Assembly (NCBI GenBank): GCA_002335055.1
Contig: DDCH01000004.1
Coordinates: 62,001-126,000 of the forward strand
DNA length: 64,000 nt
Reading direction: 5' to 3'
Origin: Sulfurimonas sp. UBA2011
GTDB taxonomy: Bacteria > Campylobacterota > Campylobacteria > Campylobacterales > Sulfurimonadaceae
Under the pieces are notes generated by a model that had not been told where the DNA came from, made no database searches, and saw only the letters and a list, made by a program, of their open reading frames with translations. The position numbers and the translations under genes are program-made. Below are positions 25,995-33,464 of the stretch, piece after piece. How positions within the stretch are numbered: the first letter of the stretch is position 1; every line of letters starts with the position of its first letter.

Positions 25995-26020
25995 GATAAT
26001 CCCTTTAAGTCTAGTAAAAT

Positions 26021-26164
26021 CCAGGGCCAGTATACTAATTAATTATCTGTACTGAAGTGGAAATGTATTGCGATTGTAGTAAATATGAAAGCTTAGAATA
26101 AAAAATAAAAAATGGGATGACCTATATAAATTAAAACTATATTAATTAGTATACTGTCCCCAGA
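26021..26164. mobile_element. Small element with terminal inverted repeats, MITE-like
   Basis: The left end 26021-26042 (GGGCCAGTATACTAATTAA within it) and the right end 26143-26164 (TTAATTAGTATACTGTCCC within it) are inverted repeats with 19 of 22 positions paired. Between them lies the second copy of the 80-bp repeat. No transposase is inside. The end GGGGACAGTATACTAATTAA resembles ends I recall near REP-associated (Y1) transposases, which is recollection only. Confidence 0.6.
26032..26110 (+). repeat. 80-bp repeat, copy 2
   Basis: Second copy of the repeat at 25284-25363, in the same orientation, forming the left and central part of the inverted-repeat element. Confidence 0.8.
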
Positions 26165-26201
26165 TTTTTCATTAGAGAGGTCTGATAGTTGGTTTAAGTA
26201 T

Positions 26202-26306
26202 ATGAAAACAAGTCAAAGTTTACGATGGTTATTCCTTGAATTACTTTTTCCGGTAGTTATTACATTATATGCATGCTTTTGTTTAATATCAAAAATATTA
26301 TTTTAA
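26202..26306 (+). pseudogene. Possible relic or 34-residue membrane peptide
   Basis: An ATG-started frame encodes MKTSQSLRWLFLELL and a hydrophobic segment, then stops. The frame is open further upstream through SDSWFKY to the inverted-repeat element, so it may be the tail of a lost membrane-protein gene. No ribosome binding site is visible. Confidence 0.2.
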
Positions 26307-26516
26307 ATTTTATAATTTGAAAACATTTAATCTTCATTGACTAGCACTCTTAAACATAAAATGATTAATGAAATAAATAAATAGTTTTATTTTTAACTGG
26401 GTGTCCATTTGGGTGTCCACTTTGTAGGTGGAAATATAGATGTAGATAGATTTACGAAGCCTTTGAATAGGTGTATATATAGGAGTTTAGTTTTATATAG
26501 AAGGTAGCTCCTTATT

Positions 26517-26584
26517 CTCATAACGGAGTGGTCATGTGTTTGAGTCACATAGGACCCACCACTTTTATTTCTCCTAAACAACGA
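26517..26584 (+). repeat. Degenerate tRNA 3' half, right boundary of the island (attR-like)
   Basis: Holds the anticodon-arm block CTCATAACGGAGTGGTC, a T stem that still pairs (ATGTG/CACAT), CCCACCA and the flank block CCTAAACAACGA, matching 24478-24553. The 5' half of the tRNA is lost: the bases before it cannot form the acceptor or D arm. It is therefore not a functional tRNA. A tandem GGGTGTCCA (26398-26420) lies 100 bp upstream. Confidence 0.6.
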
Positions 26585-26675
26585 TATTCAAACAACTTTT
26601 TCAAAAAAAATAAATATTTTTTATTTACTTATATGGATTATAATTGCTAAATACAATTTATAAAAAGGTTACTAA

Positions 26676-27053
26676 ATGATTAACAAAGAATTACTATTAA
26701 GTAGAATTCAAACTCCAGATGGCACTTTTATTTGTTCGAGGAGTCTTAACGACTTAGTTGAATATACTGACAAAAATGGTCAGCACTATGGAATTGAGGG
26801 TGGTTTAGCATATCAAAAAGTTCTATATGATAAAAATGATTATATAGATGCATCAATATACACTACTGATGATTTTAATATTATTCGAGAAAATATTCTT
26901 TGGGATAGCTATGGTGTTGATGGTGATGAAGAGCTTAAACAAATTAAAATTAAAGACCTTGAACTCGATCACATTGAAAATATTCTTATACTTCCCTCTT
27001 TATCTAAGACTTTTGAAGATATATTTTTATCAGAAATTAAATTTAGAAAATAA
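26676..27053 (+). CDS. Hypothetical protein
   Basis: 125 residues, acidic, soluble, no signal peptide. Opening MINKELLLSRIQTPDGTFI, with a conserved-looking GIEGGLAYQK and several Asp-Tyr pairs; no catalytic motif or family is recognised. A TATAAT at 26639-26644 and AAAGG before the ATG support expression. It lies just outside the island boundary repeat and 10 bp before a small membrane-protein gene, so the two may form one unit. Confidence 0.6.
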   Translation: MINKELLLSRIQTPDGTFICSRSLNDLVEYTDKNGQHYGIEGGLAYQKVLYDKNDYIDASIYTTDDFNIIRENILWDSYGVDGDEELKQIKIKDLELDHIENILILPSLSKTFEDIFLSEIKFRK

Positions 27054-27063
27054 AGGATTGATA

Positions 27064-27309
27064 TTGACTACTGAAGAAGAACAACAAAGAAAGATAAGAA
27101 CTGCACATAGGCATGCTGAGATATATAGTCTTGAGACTATATTAGAAGAAGAATTAAAAAAAGATGCTAATAACTTAGAGCATTTTAATCTTCATGTTAA
27201 GTATGAAAAGCTCAAAAAAGACTCTAAAGTGGATAAGCTAACTTACTTGTATGTTGGTATAATTGTAGGAATCCTTTTAACTCTTGTAGTTGCAGTCTTC
27301 TTTACCTAA
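27064..27309 (+). CDS. Small tail-anchored membrane protein with TTG start
   Basis: The longest ATG frame begins at 26848 inside the upstream gene, but AAAGGA at 27054-27059 points to a TTG at 27064 as the real start, 5-6 bp away. The product has 81 residues: a charged helical part (TTEEEQQRKIRTAHRHAE onward) and one membrane helix close to the C-terminus (YVGIIVGILLTLVVAVFF). This is tail-anchored topology. Function unknown; probably co-transcribed with the gene before it. Confidence 0.6.
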   Translation: MTTEEEQQRKIRTAHRHAEIYSLETILEEELKKDANNLEHFNLHVKYEKLKKDSKVDKLTYLYVGIIVGILLTLVVAVFFT

Positions 27310-27324
27310 TATAGAGAAAGATAA

Positions 27325-27636
27325 ATGTATAAACTAAACTACTATGTGCCCGTAAGTGCAAAAGAAGAAACGAAACAAGCACTTTTTGATATAGGTGTAG
27401 GAACCTTTCAAAACTATGAATACTGTGCCTGGGAAACATTGGGTACAGGTCAGTTTAGACCTCTAAAAAATGCAAATCCAACTATTGGTCAAGTAGATAC
27501 TCTTGAAGTACTGGCTGAGTATAAAATAGAGATGGTTTGTAAAGATGAACTTATAAAACTAGCAGTGAAAACTTTAAAGCAAATTCACCCTTATGAAGAA
27601 GTAGCTTATGAAGTGTTCAAGATGGAAGAGTTCTAA
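27325..27636 (+). CDS. Stand-alone NIF3/YqfO-insert-like domain protein
   Basis: 103 residues. It starts MYKLNYYVPVSAKEETKQALF and includes QFRPLKNANPTIGQ and the ending IHPYEEVAYEVFK, all typical of the PII/CutA-like domain inserted in YqfO-type NIF3 proteins and found alone in many bacteria. The dinuclear metal-site part of NIF3 is absent. Biochemical role unknown. Its stop overlaps the phosphatase start (TAATG), which suggests co-translation. Confidence 0.82.
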   Translation: MYKLNYYVPVSAKEETKQALFDIGVGTFQNYEYCAWETLGTGQFRPLKNANPTIGQVDTLEVLAEYKIEMVCKDELIKLAVKTLKQIHPYEEVAYEVFKMEEF

Positions 27637-28079
27637 TGAAATCTATTATATTTGTATGTCTTGGTAATATCTGTCGTTCACCTATAGCAGAAGGCTGTGC
27701 AAAAAAACTAGCACAACAAATGAGCCTCAATATTAAAATCGCATCTGCAGGAACAGGCTCATGGCATGTTGGCGAAATCCCATGTGATAACTCTGTTAAA
27801 GTGTGCAAGTCTCATGATATTAACATCTCTAAGTATAAAGGTTCACAATTTACAAAAGCAGATATTAATTCTTATGATTTAGTTGTTGCACTTGATGATA
27901 GTAACTACAATGATTTAAAAGCACTAGGAGTATCAAGTTTAGTAAAACTTGGTGACTATGGTTATAACTCAGAGGATGTACCAGACCCATACTTTTTTGA
28001 TGGATTTGAAGGGTTTGAGAAAGTTTATGAGATGATCGATACTTGTGTAAGTAACTTGTTTAAGGAACTAAAAATATAA
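27636..28079 (+). CDS. Low-molecular-weight protein-tyrosine phosphatase
   Basis: 147 residues with the P-loop CLGNICRSP at residues 8-16 (nucleophile Cys8, Arg14) and the general-acid loop DPYFF (about residue 114). These are complete for the LMW-PTP family. Such enzymes remove phosphate from tyrosine or arginine in proteins; no capsule or BY-kinase genes lie nearby, so the substrate is open. It follows the YqfO-like gene with a one-base overlap. Confidence 0.9.
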   Translation: MKSIIFVCLGNICRSPIAEGCAKKLAQQMSLNIKIASAGTGSWHVGEIPCDNSVKVCKSHDINISKYKGSQFTKADINSYDLVVALDDSNYNDLKALGVSSLVKLGDYGYNSEDVPDPYFFDGFEGFEKVYEMIDTCVSNLFKELKI

Positions 28080-28270
28080 CTATCTTCCCATCTTTTAAAA
28101 AAATTCAGAAAATAGTCAAAAAATGATTCTTCTTTTGGTTCTTCTTTTTTTCTTTCATCTACAAAGTCAGGATCACCTTTTTCATATATAAACTGAGAAA
28201 CTTTTTTAATATGATGTTTTGTTCTCTCAACTAGTTTATGACTAAAGTGCTTTACATTAGGAATATTCAT
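28025..28270 (-). CDS. Hypothetical protein, charged and helical
   Basis: 81 residues from the ATG at 28268-28270 (MNIPNVKHFSHKLVERTKHH). A GTG at 28301-28303 would add 11 residues, but it lies 2 bp from a TATAAT and would be upstream of the expected transcript start. Very Lys/Glu rich in the middle, no membrane segment. The last 55 bp overlap the phosphatase end tail to tail, which is unusual and lowers confidence. No family recognised. Confidence 0.4.
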   Translation of the reverse strand: MNIPNVKHFSHKLVERTKHHIKKVSQFIYEKGDPDFVDERKKEEPKEESFFDYFLNFFKRWEDSYIFSSLNKLLTQVSIIS

Positions 28271-28395
28271 GATATATTCTTTTATTTCATTATCCTTATA
28301 CACTATTATAAAAGAATTATGTATATATATTGTTTATATATATAGACTTAACTTAAGACTTAAGGTATATCTTCTAAATAGTTCTTTTTTTTTGT

Positions 28396-28401
28396 TATAA
28401 T
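28396..28401 (+). promoter_or_regulatory. -10 box of the J-domain/mutS7 operon
   Basis: TATAAT in the context GTTATAATCGCG, 25 bp before the chosen ATG. It lies in an AT-rich gap with palindromic ACTTAAG repeats (about 28347-28363). Confidence 0.5.
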
Positions 28402-28425
28402 CGCGTATAAATATTAAGGATGTTG

Positions 28426-28917
28426 ATGAAAAAAATAATTGGTTTGGCTATTATCGCTTTAGGGATATTCTTAGAAGTAATGTGGCTTGGATTTGTATTT
28501 GGAAGTATTATCATCGGAGTTTTACTTCTTATCTTCGCACCAAGAATTCTTTTCTTTCCTTTTAACTTCTTTTTACTCATCGGTTTACGACTCATTTATG
28601 CACAAGCATTTAAACAGTTTGAAGAAGCTCGTAGAAATGGACAAAGTTATAGTGGATACTCAAACTATTCACGAGGTTCAGGCTCATACCAAAGAGCAAG
28701 ACCTGTTAACAAAATGCAAGACTACTATGCAGAGTTAGAATCTAATGCAAGTGATGACTTCTCAGTTATCAAGAAAAACTATAGACGACTTATGAAAGAG
28801 CATCATTATGATTCACTTGTGAGTAAGGGACTTCCAAAAGATATGTTAGAGTTCTCTGAAGAAAAAACCAAAAGACTTAACGAAGCATATGCAGCTATAA
28901 AAGAGGCTAGAGGATAG
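28426..28917 (+). CDS. Membrane-anchored J-domain (DjlA-like) protein with HYD in place of HPD
   Basis: Two hydrophobic segments (about residues 4-21 and 22-50) anchor the protein. A Ser/Tyr/Gly-rich linker follows (about 70-90), then a C-terminal J-domain: YRRLMKEHHYDSLVSKGLP matches the DjlA pattern with HHPDKL, but the HPD tripeptide that stimulates DnaK reads HYD. The TerB-like domain of E. coli DjlA is absent. I chose the ATG at 28426 because AAGG lies 6 bp before it; the ATG at 28420 would touch the ribosome binding site. It ends 3 bp before mutS7, so they form an operon. Confidence 0.8.
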   Translation: MKKIIGLAIIALGIFLEVMWLGFVFGSIIIGVLLLIFAPRILFFPFNFFLLIGLRLIYAQAFKQFEEARRNGQSYSGYSNYSRGSGSYQRARPVNKMQDYYAELESNASDDFSVIKKNYRRLMKEHHYDSLVSKGLPKDMLEFSEEKTKRLNEAYAAIKEARG

Positions 28918-28920
28918 AGC

Positions 28921-31900
28921 ATGAAAGTATCTGATGTAAGTTCTATTCTCAACAACAAAGAGCGTTTACTCACTCAAACATACTTTGATCTACAACGCCA
29001 CTTTGAAGAGAAGTATGGTCGCGATACTGTTGTTTTTATGGAGATAGGTACTTTTTATGAAGTTTATGAAGTAAACAACGATGAAGAGCAGATAGGTAAG
29101 GCTAAAGAGATAGCAGAACTACTTAATATCCAGCTTACTAAAAAAAATAAAAACATCATAGAAAACTCAGATAAAAACCCTCTTCTTGCGGGTGTTCCTG
29201 CTGTAAGTTTTGAACGCTACTTAAGCCGTATTATCTCAGAGCAGAAGTACACAGTTATAGTAGTAAAACAAAAAGGCAGTCCACCTAAAATAAGCCGCTA
29301 CATCGCACAGATAGTATCCCCCGGTACAAACTTTGACCATATAGTAGATAACGATGACAACTATATAGTCTCTATAGTTGTAGATAAGTTTAAAGATGTG
29401 TATAGTGTTGGTTACTCTGCTTTAGATGTTACCACAGGAAAGACTTGGTTATACGAGACACATTCTACAAGTGAAGACCCTGCTTATGCACTTGATGAGG
29501 TTTTTAACCTTTTAAATGTTTACCGCACAAGTGAGGTAGTTGTTACTTTCTTAGATGGTATAAGTGATCAACGTCATGTAATGGCATATCTTGAAATCCC
29601 TGATCATTATCATTACTCTGTAAATAATCAAAGACCAAAAATAGACTTTCAAAATGAGTTGTTTAAAGAGGTCTATCAGATACACTCATTGCTTTCACCT
29701 ATAGAGCACCTAGACTTAGAACGCAGCCCTATGATAACAGAGTCTCTTGCCATACTCATTCACTTTGTTATAGAACATGACTACCACATAGTCCAAAAGA
29801 TGTCTATGCCGCGTCTTATTGATAATCGCCGTTTTATGTATCTTGGAAATAATGCTCTTGAGCAGATGGGAATTATCTCCAAAGACCGTCAAGAACTTAC
29901 ACTTCTAAAGATGATGGATAAAAGTGCGACGGCAATTGGTCGTCGTTTACTAAAAGAGAGACTACTCAATCCTATAATGGAAAAAAATGAGCTAGAACGT
30001 CGATATAATCTTATAGAGAGAGTAAGTTCTCATGTACGCTACTTAGATGAGATGATGCGCGGTGTGTATGACTTAGAGAGGCTTTCTCGTCGTTTAAATC
30101 TTGGACGACTGCATCCGTTTGAGATGAACCATGTGTATGATTCTATGCTTTCTGTAAAAGAGTTGATGTTATATGTCAAAAAACATAAGATTCAAAAGAC
30201 TCCTTTTCATGAGAGTGAAGTAGAAGAGTTTCTTCGTGACATTAACAAAAGTATAGACCTCGATGTCTCTCGCCGTTTTACAAATAACACTGTAGATGAG
30301 AACTTCTTGATGAATGGTGTTGATGAGACTATAGATACACTTGTAAAAGAAAACTCTGTGATGCTCATAGCCTTTGAAGACATTATGAAAAAGATAGAGA
30401 TTATCCTTGAGTCAGTAAATGCAGGCAGTGCTTCTCGTCATGTATCTTTAGGTCTACTAGAAAAAGAGGGTTATTATATATCTCTTTCAAAAAATAGATT
30501 TTCTCTTATAGAGAGTGTCTTTAAATCAGATGAAGAGTTCTCTACTTATAATGTAAAAAAACTTACACATTCTGTCAAAATCACCTCTACTTTTACAGAT
30601 GATTTATCAGATAGAATCATGAAAAACCGTCGTAAAATAGTAACTCTTGTAAAAGAAAAATATATACAACTCCAAGGCTTATATGAGAGAAGATACTCTC
30701 TTCTTTTTGACCGTGTTATAGCCTATGTATCTGACCTTGATGTTGGAGTGAGCTCTTCAAAAGTAGCACAAACTTATAAACACTCTCGTCCTATGATAGT
30801 TGAGCCAAAGGGTGATGAGAATTTTATGCAGATAATGCAACTTCGTCATCCTCTTATAGAAACACAAGAGCGCGGTGGTATATATATACCAAATGACATA
30901 GTCATGGGAAATCGTGAGTATATGGATTTACCACACCCGGAGACTGTAATGCTAGAAGTGGGTGTTCATGATGGGCATGATATCAACGGTGTACTTCTGT
31001 ATGGTATCAACTCCAGTGGAAAGTCATCACTGATGAAAAGTATAGGTCTTGCTACCCTTATGGCTCAGTCTGGATTTTTTGTATCTGCGGCTGTTATGAA
31101 GTTTAGTATTTTTGACTCACTATTTACTCGAATAGTCTCTAAGGACAATCTTGCAAAAGGACTCTCTACATTTGCAGTAGAGATGTTAGAACTCAAAAAC
31201 ATCTTTAACCGTGCGACTGTTCGTTCTTTAGTTTTAGGTGATGAGATAAGTCATGGAACTGAAACACTCTCAGGAGTTGCTATCGTTGCTTCTGCTATCA
31301 AAAAACTTGCAAAGACTAGATGTTTATTCCTTTTTGCAACACACTTACACCAGCTCTCAACTATGAAAGAGATTACAAGTCTTAACAATGTCGTAGACTT
31401 GCATCTAAGTGTTGAGTATGATGAAGAGAGTGATAAGTTACTTTTTAACCGTATTTTACAAGCTGGAAGTGGAAGTAGTATTTATGGTTTAGAGTTTGCA
31501 AAGTCTCTTCATATGGATAGTGAGTTTTTAGAAGAAGCAAACAAAATTCGTAAGCGTCTCTCAAATGACTTTGATGAGTTAGAACTACTTGTAAAGAAGA
31601 AAAAGTCTAAGTACAACAAAGAGCTGTATGTGACTAAGTGTGTTATCTGTGGAGCTATGGCTGAAGATGTACATCATATCTCTCAACGTAGTTTAGCTGA
31701 TAGTGCAGGGTTTATCGGGCACTTTCATAAAAACAACAAACACAACCTTATACCTCTATGTAAAGAGCATCACAACCAAATCCATGAGGGAAAACTTCAT
31801 GTCAATGGCTTTGTCATGACAAGTAAAGGTTTAGAGTTACAGTTTGAAGAACAGATGAGTAAACCTAAGGTAGAAAAAGTGCAAGAGCCTGAGATAAATG

Positions 31901-31962
31901 AGGCAGTAGAAGTAAATAAAATAAATGACGAACCTAAGGGTTTTGTTCTTGATGACTGGTAG
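28921..31962 (+). CDS. MutS7-type mismatch-binding ATPase with C-terminal HNH nuclease domain
   Basis: 1013 residues. The N-terminal mismatch domain has the Phe-x-Glu pattern in FMEIGTFYEVYEV (about residue 42). Core domains follow, then the ATPase with Walker A GINSSGKSS (about 695), LSTFAVEM, Walker B LVLGDEISHGTE and ATHLHQLS. An HNH domain closes the protein: C907-x2-C910, His918-His919, Asn942, Cys947-x2-His950-His951. This layout defines MutS7, known from octocoral mitochondria, some giant viruses and Campylobacterota. It may combine mismatch recognition with strand cleavage without MutL. It follows the J-domain gene by 3 bp and precedes a small membrane protein. Confidence 0.92.
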   Translation: MKVSDVSSILNNKERLLTQTYFDLQRHFEEKYGRDTVVFMEIGTFYEVYEVNNDEEQIGKAKEIAELLNIQLTKKNKNIIENSDKNPLLAGVPAVSFERYLSRIISEQKYTVIVVKQKGSPPKISRYIAQIVSPGTNFDHIVDNDDNYIVSIVVDKFKDVYSVGYSALDVTTGKTWLYETHSTSEDPAYALDEVFNLLNVYRTSEVVVTFLDGISDQRHVMAYLEIPDHYHYSVNNQRPKIDFQNELFKEVYQIHSLLSPIEHLDLERSPMITESLAILIHFVIEHDYHIVQKMSMPRLIDNRRFMYLGNNALEQMGIISKDRQELTLLKMMDKSATAIGRRLLKERLLNPIMEKNELERRYNLIERVSSHVRYLDEMMRGVYDLERLSRRLNLGRLHPFEMNHVYDSMLSVKELMLYVKKHKIQKTPFHESEVEEFLRDINKSIDLDVSRRFTNNTVDENFLMNGVDETIDTLVKENSVMLIAFEDIMKKIEIILESVNAGSASRHVSLGLLEKEGYYISLSKNRFSLIESVFKSDEEFSTYNVKKLTHSVKITSTFTDDLSDRIMKNRRKIVTLVKEKYIQLQGLYERRYSLLFDRVIAYVSDLDVGVSSSKVAQTYKHSRPMIVEPKGDENFMQIMQLRHPLIETQERGGIYIPNDIVMGNREYMDLPHPETVMLEVGVHDGHDINGVLLYGINSSGKSSLMKSIGLATLMAQSGFFVSAAVMKFSIFDSLFTRIVSKDNLAKGLSTFAVEMLELKNIFNRATVRSLVLGDEISHGTETLSGVAIVASAIKKLAKTRCLFLFATHLHQLSTMKEITSLNNVVDLHLSVEYDEESDKLLFNRILQAGSGSSIYGLEFAKSLHMDSEFLEEANKIRKRLSNDFDELELLVKKKKSKYNKELYVTKCVICGAMAEDVHHISQRSLADSAGFIGHFHKNNKHNLIPLCKEHHNQIHEGKLHVNGFVMTSKGLELQFEEQMSKPKVEKVQEPEINEAVEVNKINDEPKGFVLDDW

Positions 31963-31970
31963 GAGTTACA

Positions 31971-32207
31971 ATGGATAGTGTTTTTGAGATGATTAAACTT
32001 ATTACATTTATGATGTTTATATCTTCGGTAGGTGGGCAAGCTTGGATTGCAGTTTTAGATGTAGTAGGGCACTTTTCACAAGCACTTGAGAAGTTCCGTC
32101 CAGCACCAGTACAAGATAAGTACTCTCGTATAGTAGTGGTTATTGGACTTATGATTTGGTACTTAAATACAAATGAAGTATCATTTGTATTTGGGGATTG
32201 GGAGTAA
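31971..32207 (+). CDS. Small two-helix membrane protein
   Basis: 78 residues with two hydrophobic stretches (about 8-31 and 52-67) around a polar loop (LEKFRPAPVQDKYSR). AGGAG lies 5 bp before the ATG and the gene starts 8 bp after the mutS7 stop, so it is the third gene of that operon. Function unknown; no family recognised. Confidence 0.7.
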   Translation: MDSVFEMIKLITFMMFISSVGGQAWIAVLDVVGHFSQALEKFRPAPVQDKYSRIVVVIGLMIWYLNTNEVSFVFGDWE

Positions 32208-32208
32208 C

Positions 32209-32652
32209 TTAGGCTAAAAGTGTTTTAACACACTCGTTGATGCGTTTTCCATCAGCTTTTCCAGCTAAGTCTTTACTTGCCATTCCCATAACTTTTCCCA
32301 TATCTTTCATAGAAGATGCACCAACTTTTTCTATGATACTTTTAAGTGTAGCACTTAGCTCATCATCTGTCATTTGTGCTGGAAGATATATTTCATAATA
32401 TGCTATTTCTCCGAGTTCTATTGCTAGTAAATCATCACGTCCGGCATCTCTATATGCAGTTGCAGCATCATTTCTGCGTTTTACTTGTTGCTGAATAATC
32501 TTTATAACATCATCATCGCTAAGCTCTTTTCTCTCATCTACTTCTATCTGTTTAAACGCAGACATAAGTAAACGCAGGGCATCACGTTTTTTGGTATCTT
32601 TTGCTTTCATCGCATTTTTTACTTCTGTATTGATTATTTCTCTAAGTAACAT
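32209..32652 (-). CDS. YqeY / GatB-tail domain protein
   Basis: 147 residues, all helical: an N-terminal four-helix part (MLLREIINTEVKNAMKAKD, RLLMSAFKQIEVDER) and the GatB C-terminal-like part ending MGKVMGMASKDLAGKADGKRINE. That last segment matches the YqeY family and the tail of GatB and GatE amidotransferases, where it contacts tRNA. The stand-alone role is not known. It converges with the membrane-protein gene and is divergent from flgH, with a TATAAT in the gap. Confidence 0.9.
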   Translation of the reverse strand: MLLREIINTEVKNAMKAKDTKKRDALRLLMSAFKQIEVDERKELSDDDVIKIIQQQVKRRNDAATAYRDAGRDDLLAIELGEIAYYEIYLPAQMTDDELSATLKSIIEKVGASSMKDMGKVMGMASKDLAGKADGKRINECVKTLLA

Positions 32653-32668
32653 ACTGGAAATCCTTTTT

Positions 32669-32684
32669 TAGAACTAAAATTGCT
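32669..32684 (+). promoter_or_regulatory. Candidate sigma54 promoter of flgH
   Basis: TAGAAC, five bases, TTGCT matches the sigma54 pattern TGGCAC-N5-TTGCW with the -12 GC intact but -24 GG changed to AG. It lies 41 bp before the flgH ATG. Rod, hook and ring genes of Campylobacterota are commonly RpoN-dependent, which makes this plausible. Confidence 0.35.
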
Positions 32685-32725
32685 AGAATTATAACAGAAA
32701 TACTATATACTCTGGAATATAATTA

Positions 32726-33464
32726 ATGAAAAAAACATTACTAACTGCTTTTATATTGTTTTTTGCTATACTATCTTTAAGTGGATGTACAGCTGGACTT
32801 ACTGAACCTGAACTAGACTTTGAACCACCAAAATATGTAGAAGAAATGCCTGCTCGTGAAGATAAAAAAGATTTTACTTCTACAGGTAGTATCTTTGGGC
32901 AAGGGGATAACCCTCTGTTCTCAGATCATAAAGCAATGAACTTAAACGATATAGTCACTGTTGTTATTTCAGAAACTGCACAAAGTTCAAATACAGGTGC
33001 CAAACAACTGAGTGAAATAGATACATCAACACTTGGTGGTGGAGTTTTCACAACTGGGGGCGCAACAACTGGTACAGGGGCAAATGGCACATTAAGTAAT
33101 GCCATAGGCTCTCTAAATGGTTATACAAATGCTGGGTTTAATACAAACTCAGTACTTAGTTAAAGGGCAGGGTTCAGCAACAAAAGATGCAAGTTTTACG
33201 ACAACAGTATCTGCTAGAGTAGTGAAAATACTACAAAATGGAAACTATTTTATCTCTGGTAGACGTGAGATACTTATAGACCATCAAAAACAAATAATTC
33301 AGATAAGTGGTGTAATTCGCCCTTATGATATAGACCAAAATAATAATATTAACTCTTCACAAATCAGTGAAGCAAAGATTCTTTATAAGACTGAAGGGGA
33401 TGTGGAACGTGCAACAAAACAAGGTTGGGGAACTAAAGCAATTCAGGCTATTTGGCCTTTCTAG
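32726..33464 (+). pseudogene. flgH: Flagellar L-ring protein FlgH, split by a one-base frameshift
   Basis: FlgH is the outer-membrane lipoprotein that forms the L ring around the flagellar rod. The first part (32726-33163) has a lipoprotein signal (LSGC) and the FlgH motifs GSIFGQGDNPLFSDH and MNLNDIVTVVISETAQS. It stops at a TAA at 33161-33163. The rest continues in another frame as KGQGSATKDASF, VVKILQNGNYFISG and IIQISGVIRPYDIDQNN to a stop at 33464. Removing one T in AGTTAAAG (33158-33165) joins both into one 245-residue FlgH. Either a real mutation or a sequence error. Confidence 0.9.

Noticed and set aside
26393..26581. 62-codon minus-strand frame through the degenerate tRNA, ending in repeated WTP units
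   Set aside because: It is the antisense reading of the tRNA relic and of the tandem GGGTGTCCA; no start signal. Recorded only as a sign of integration history.
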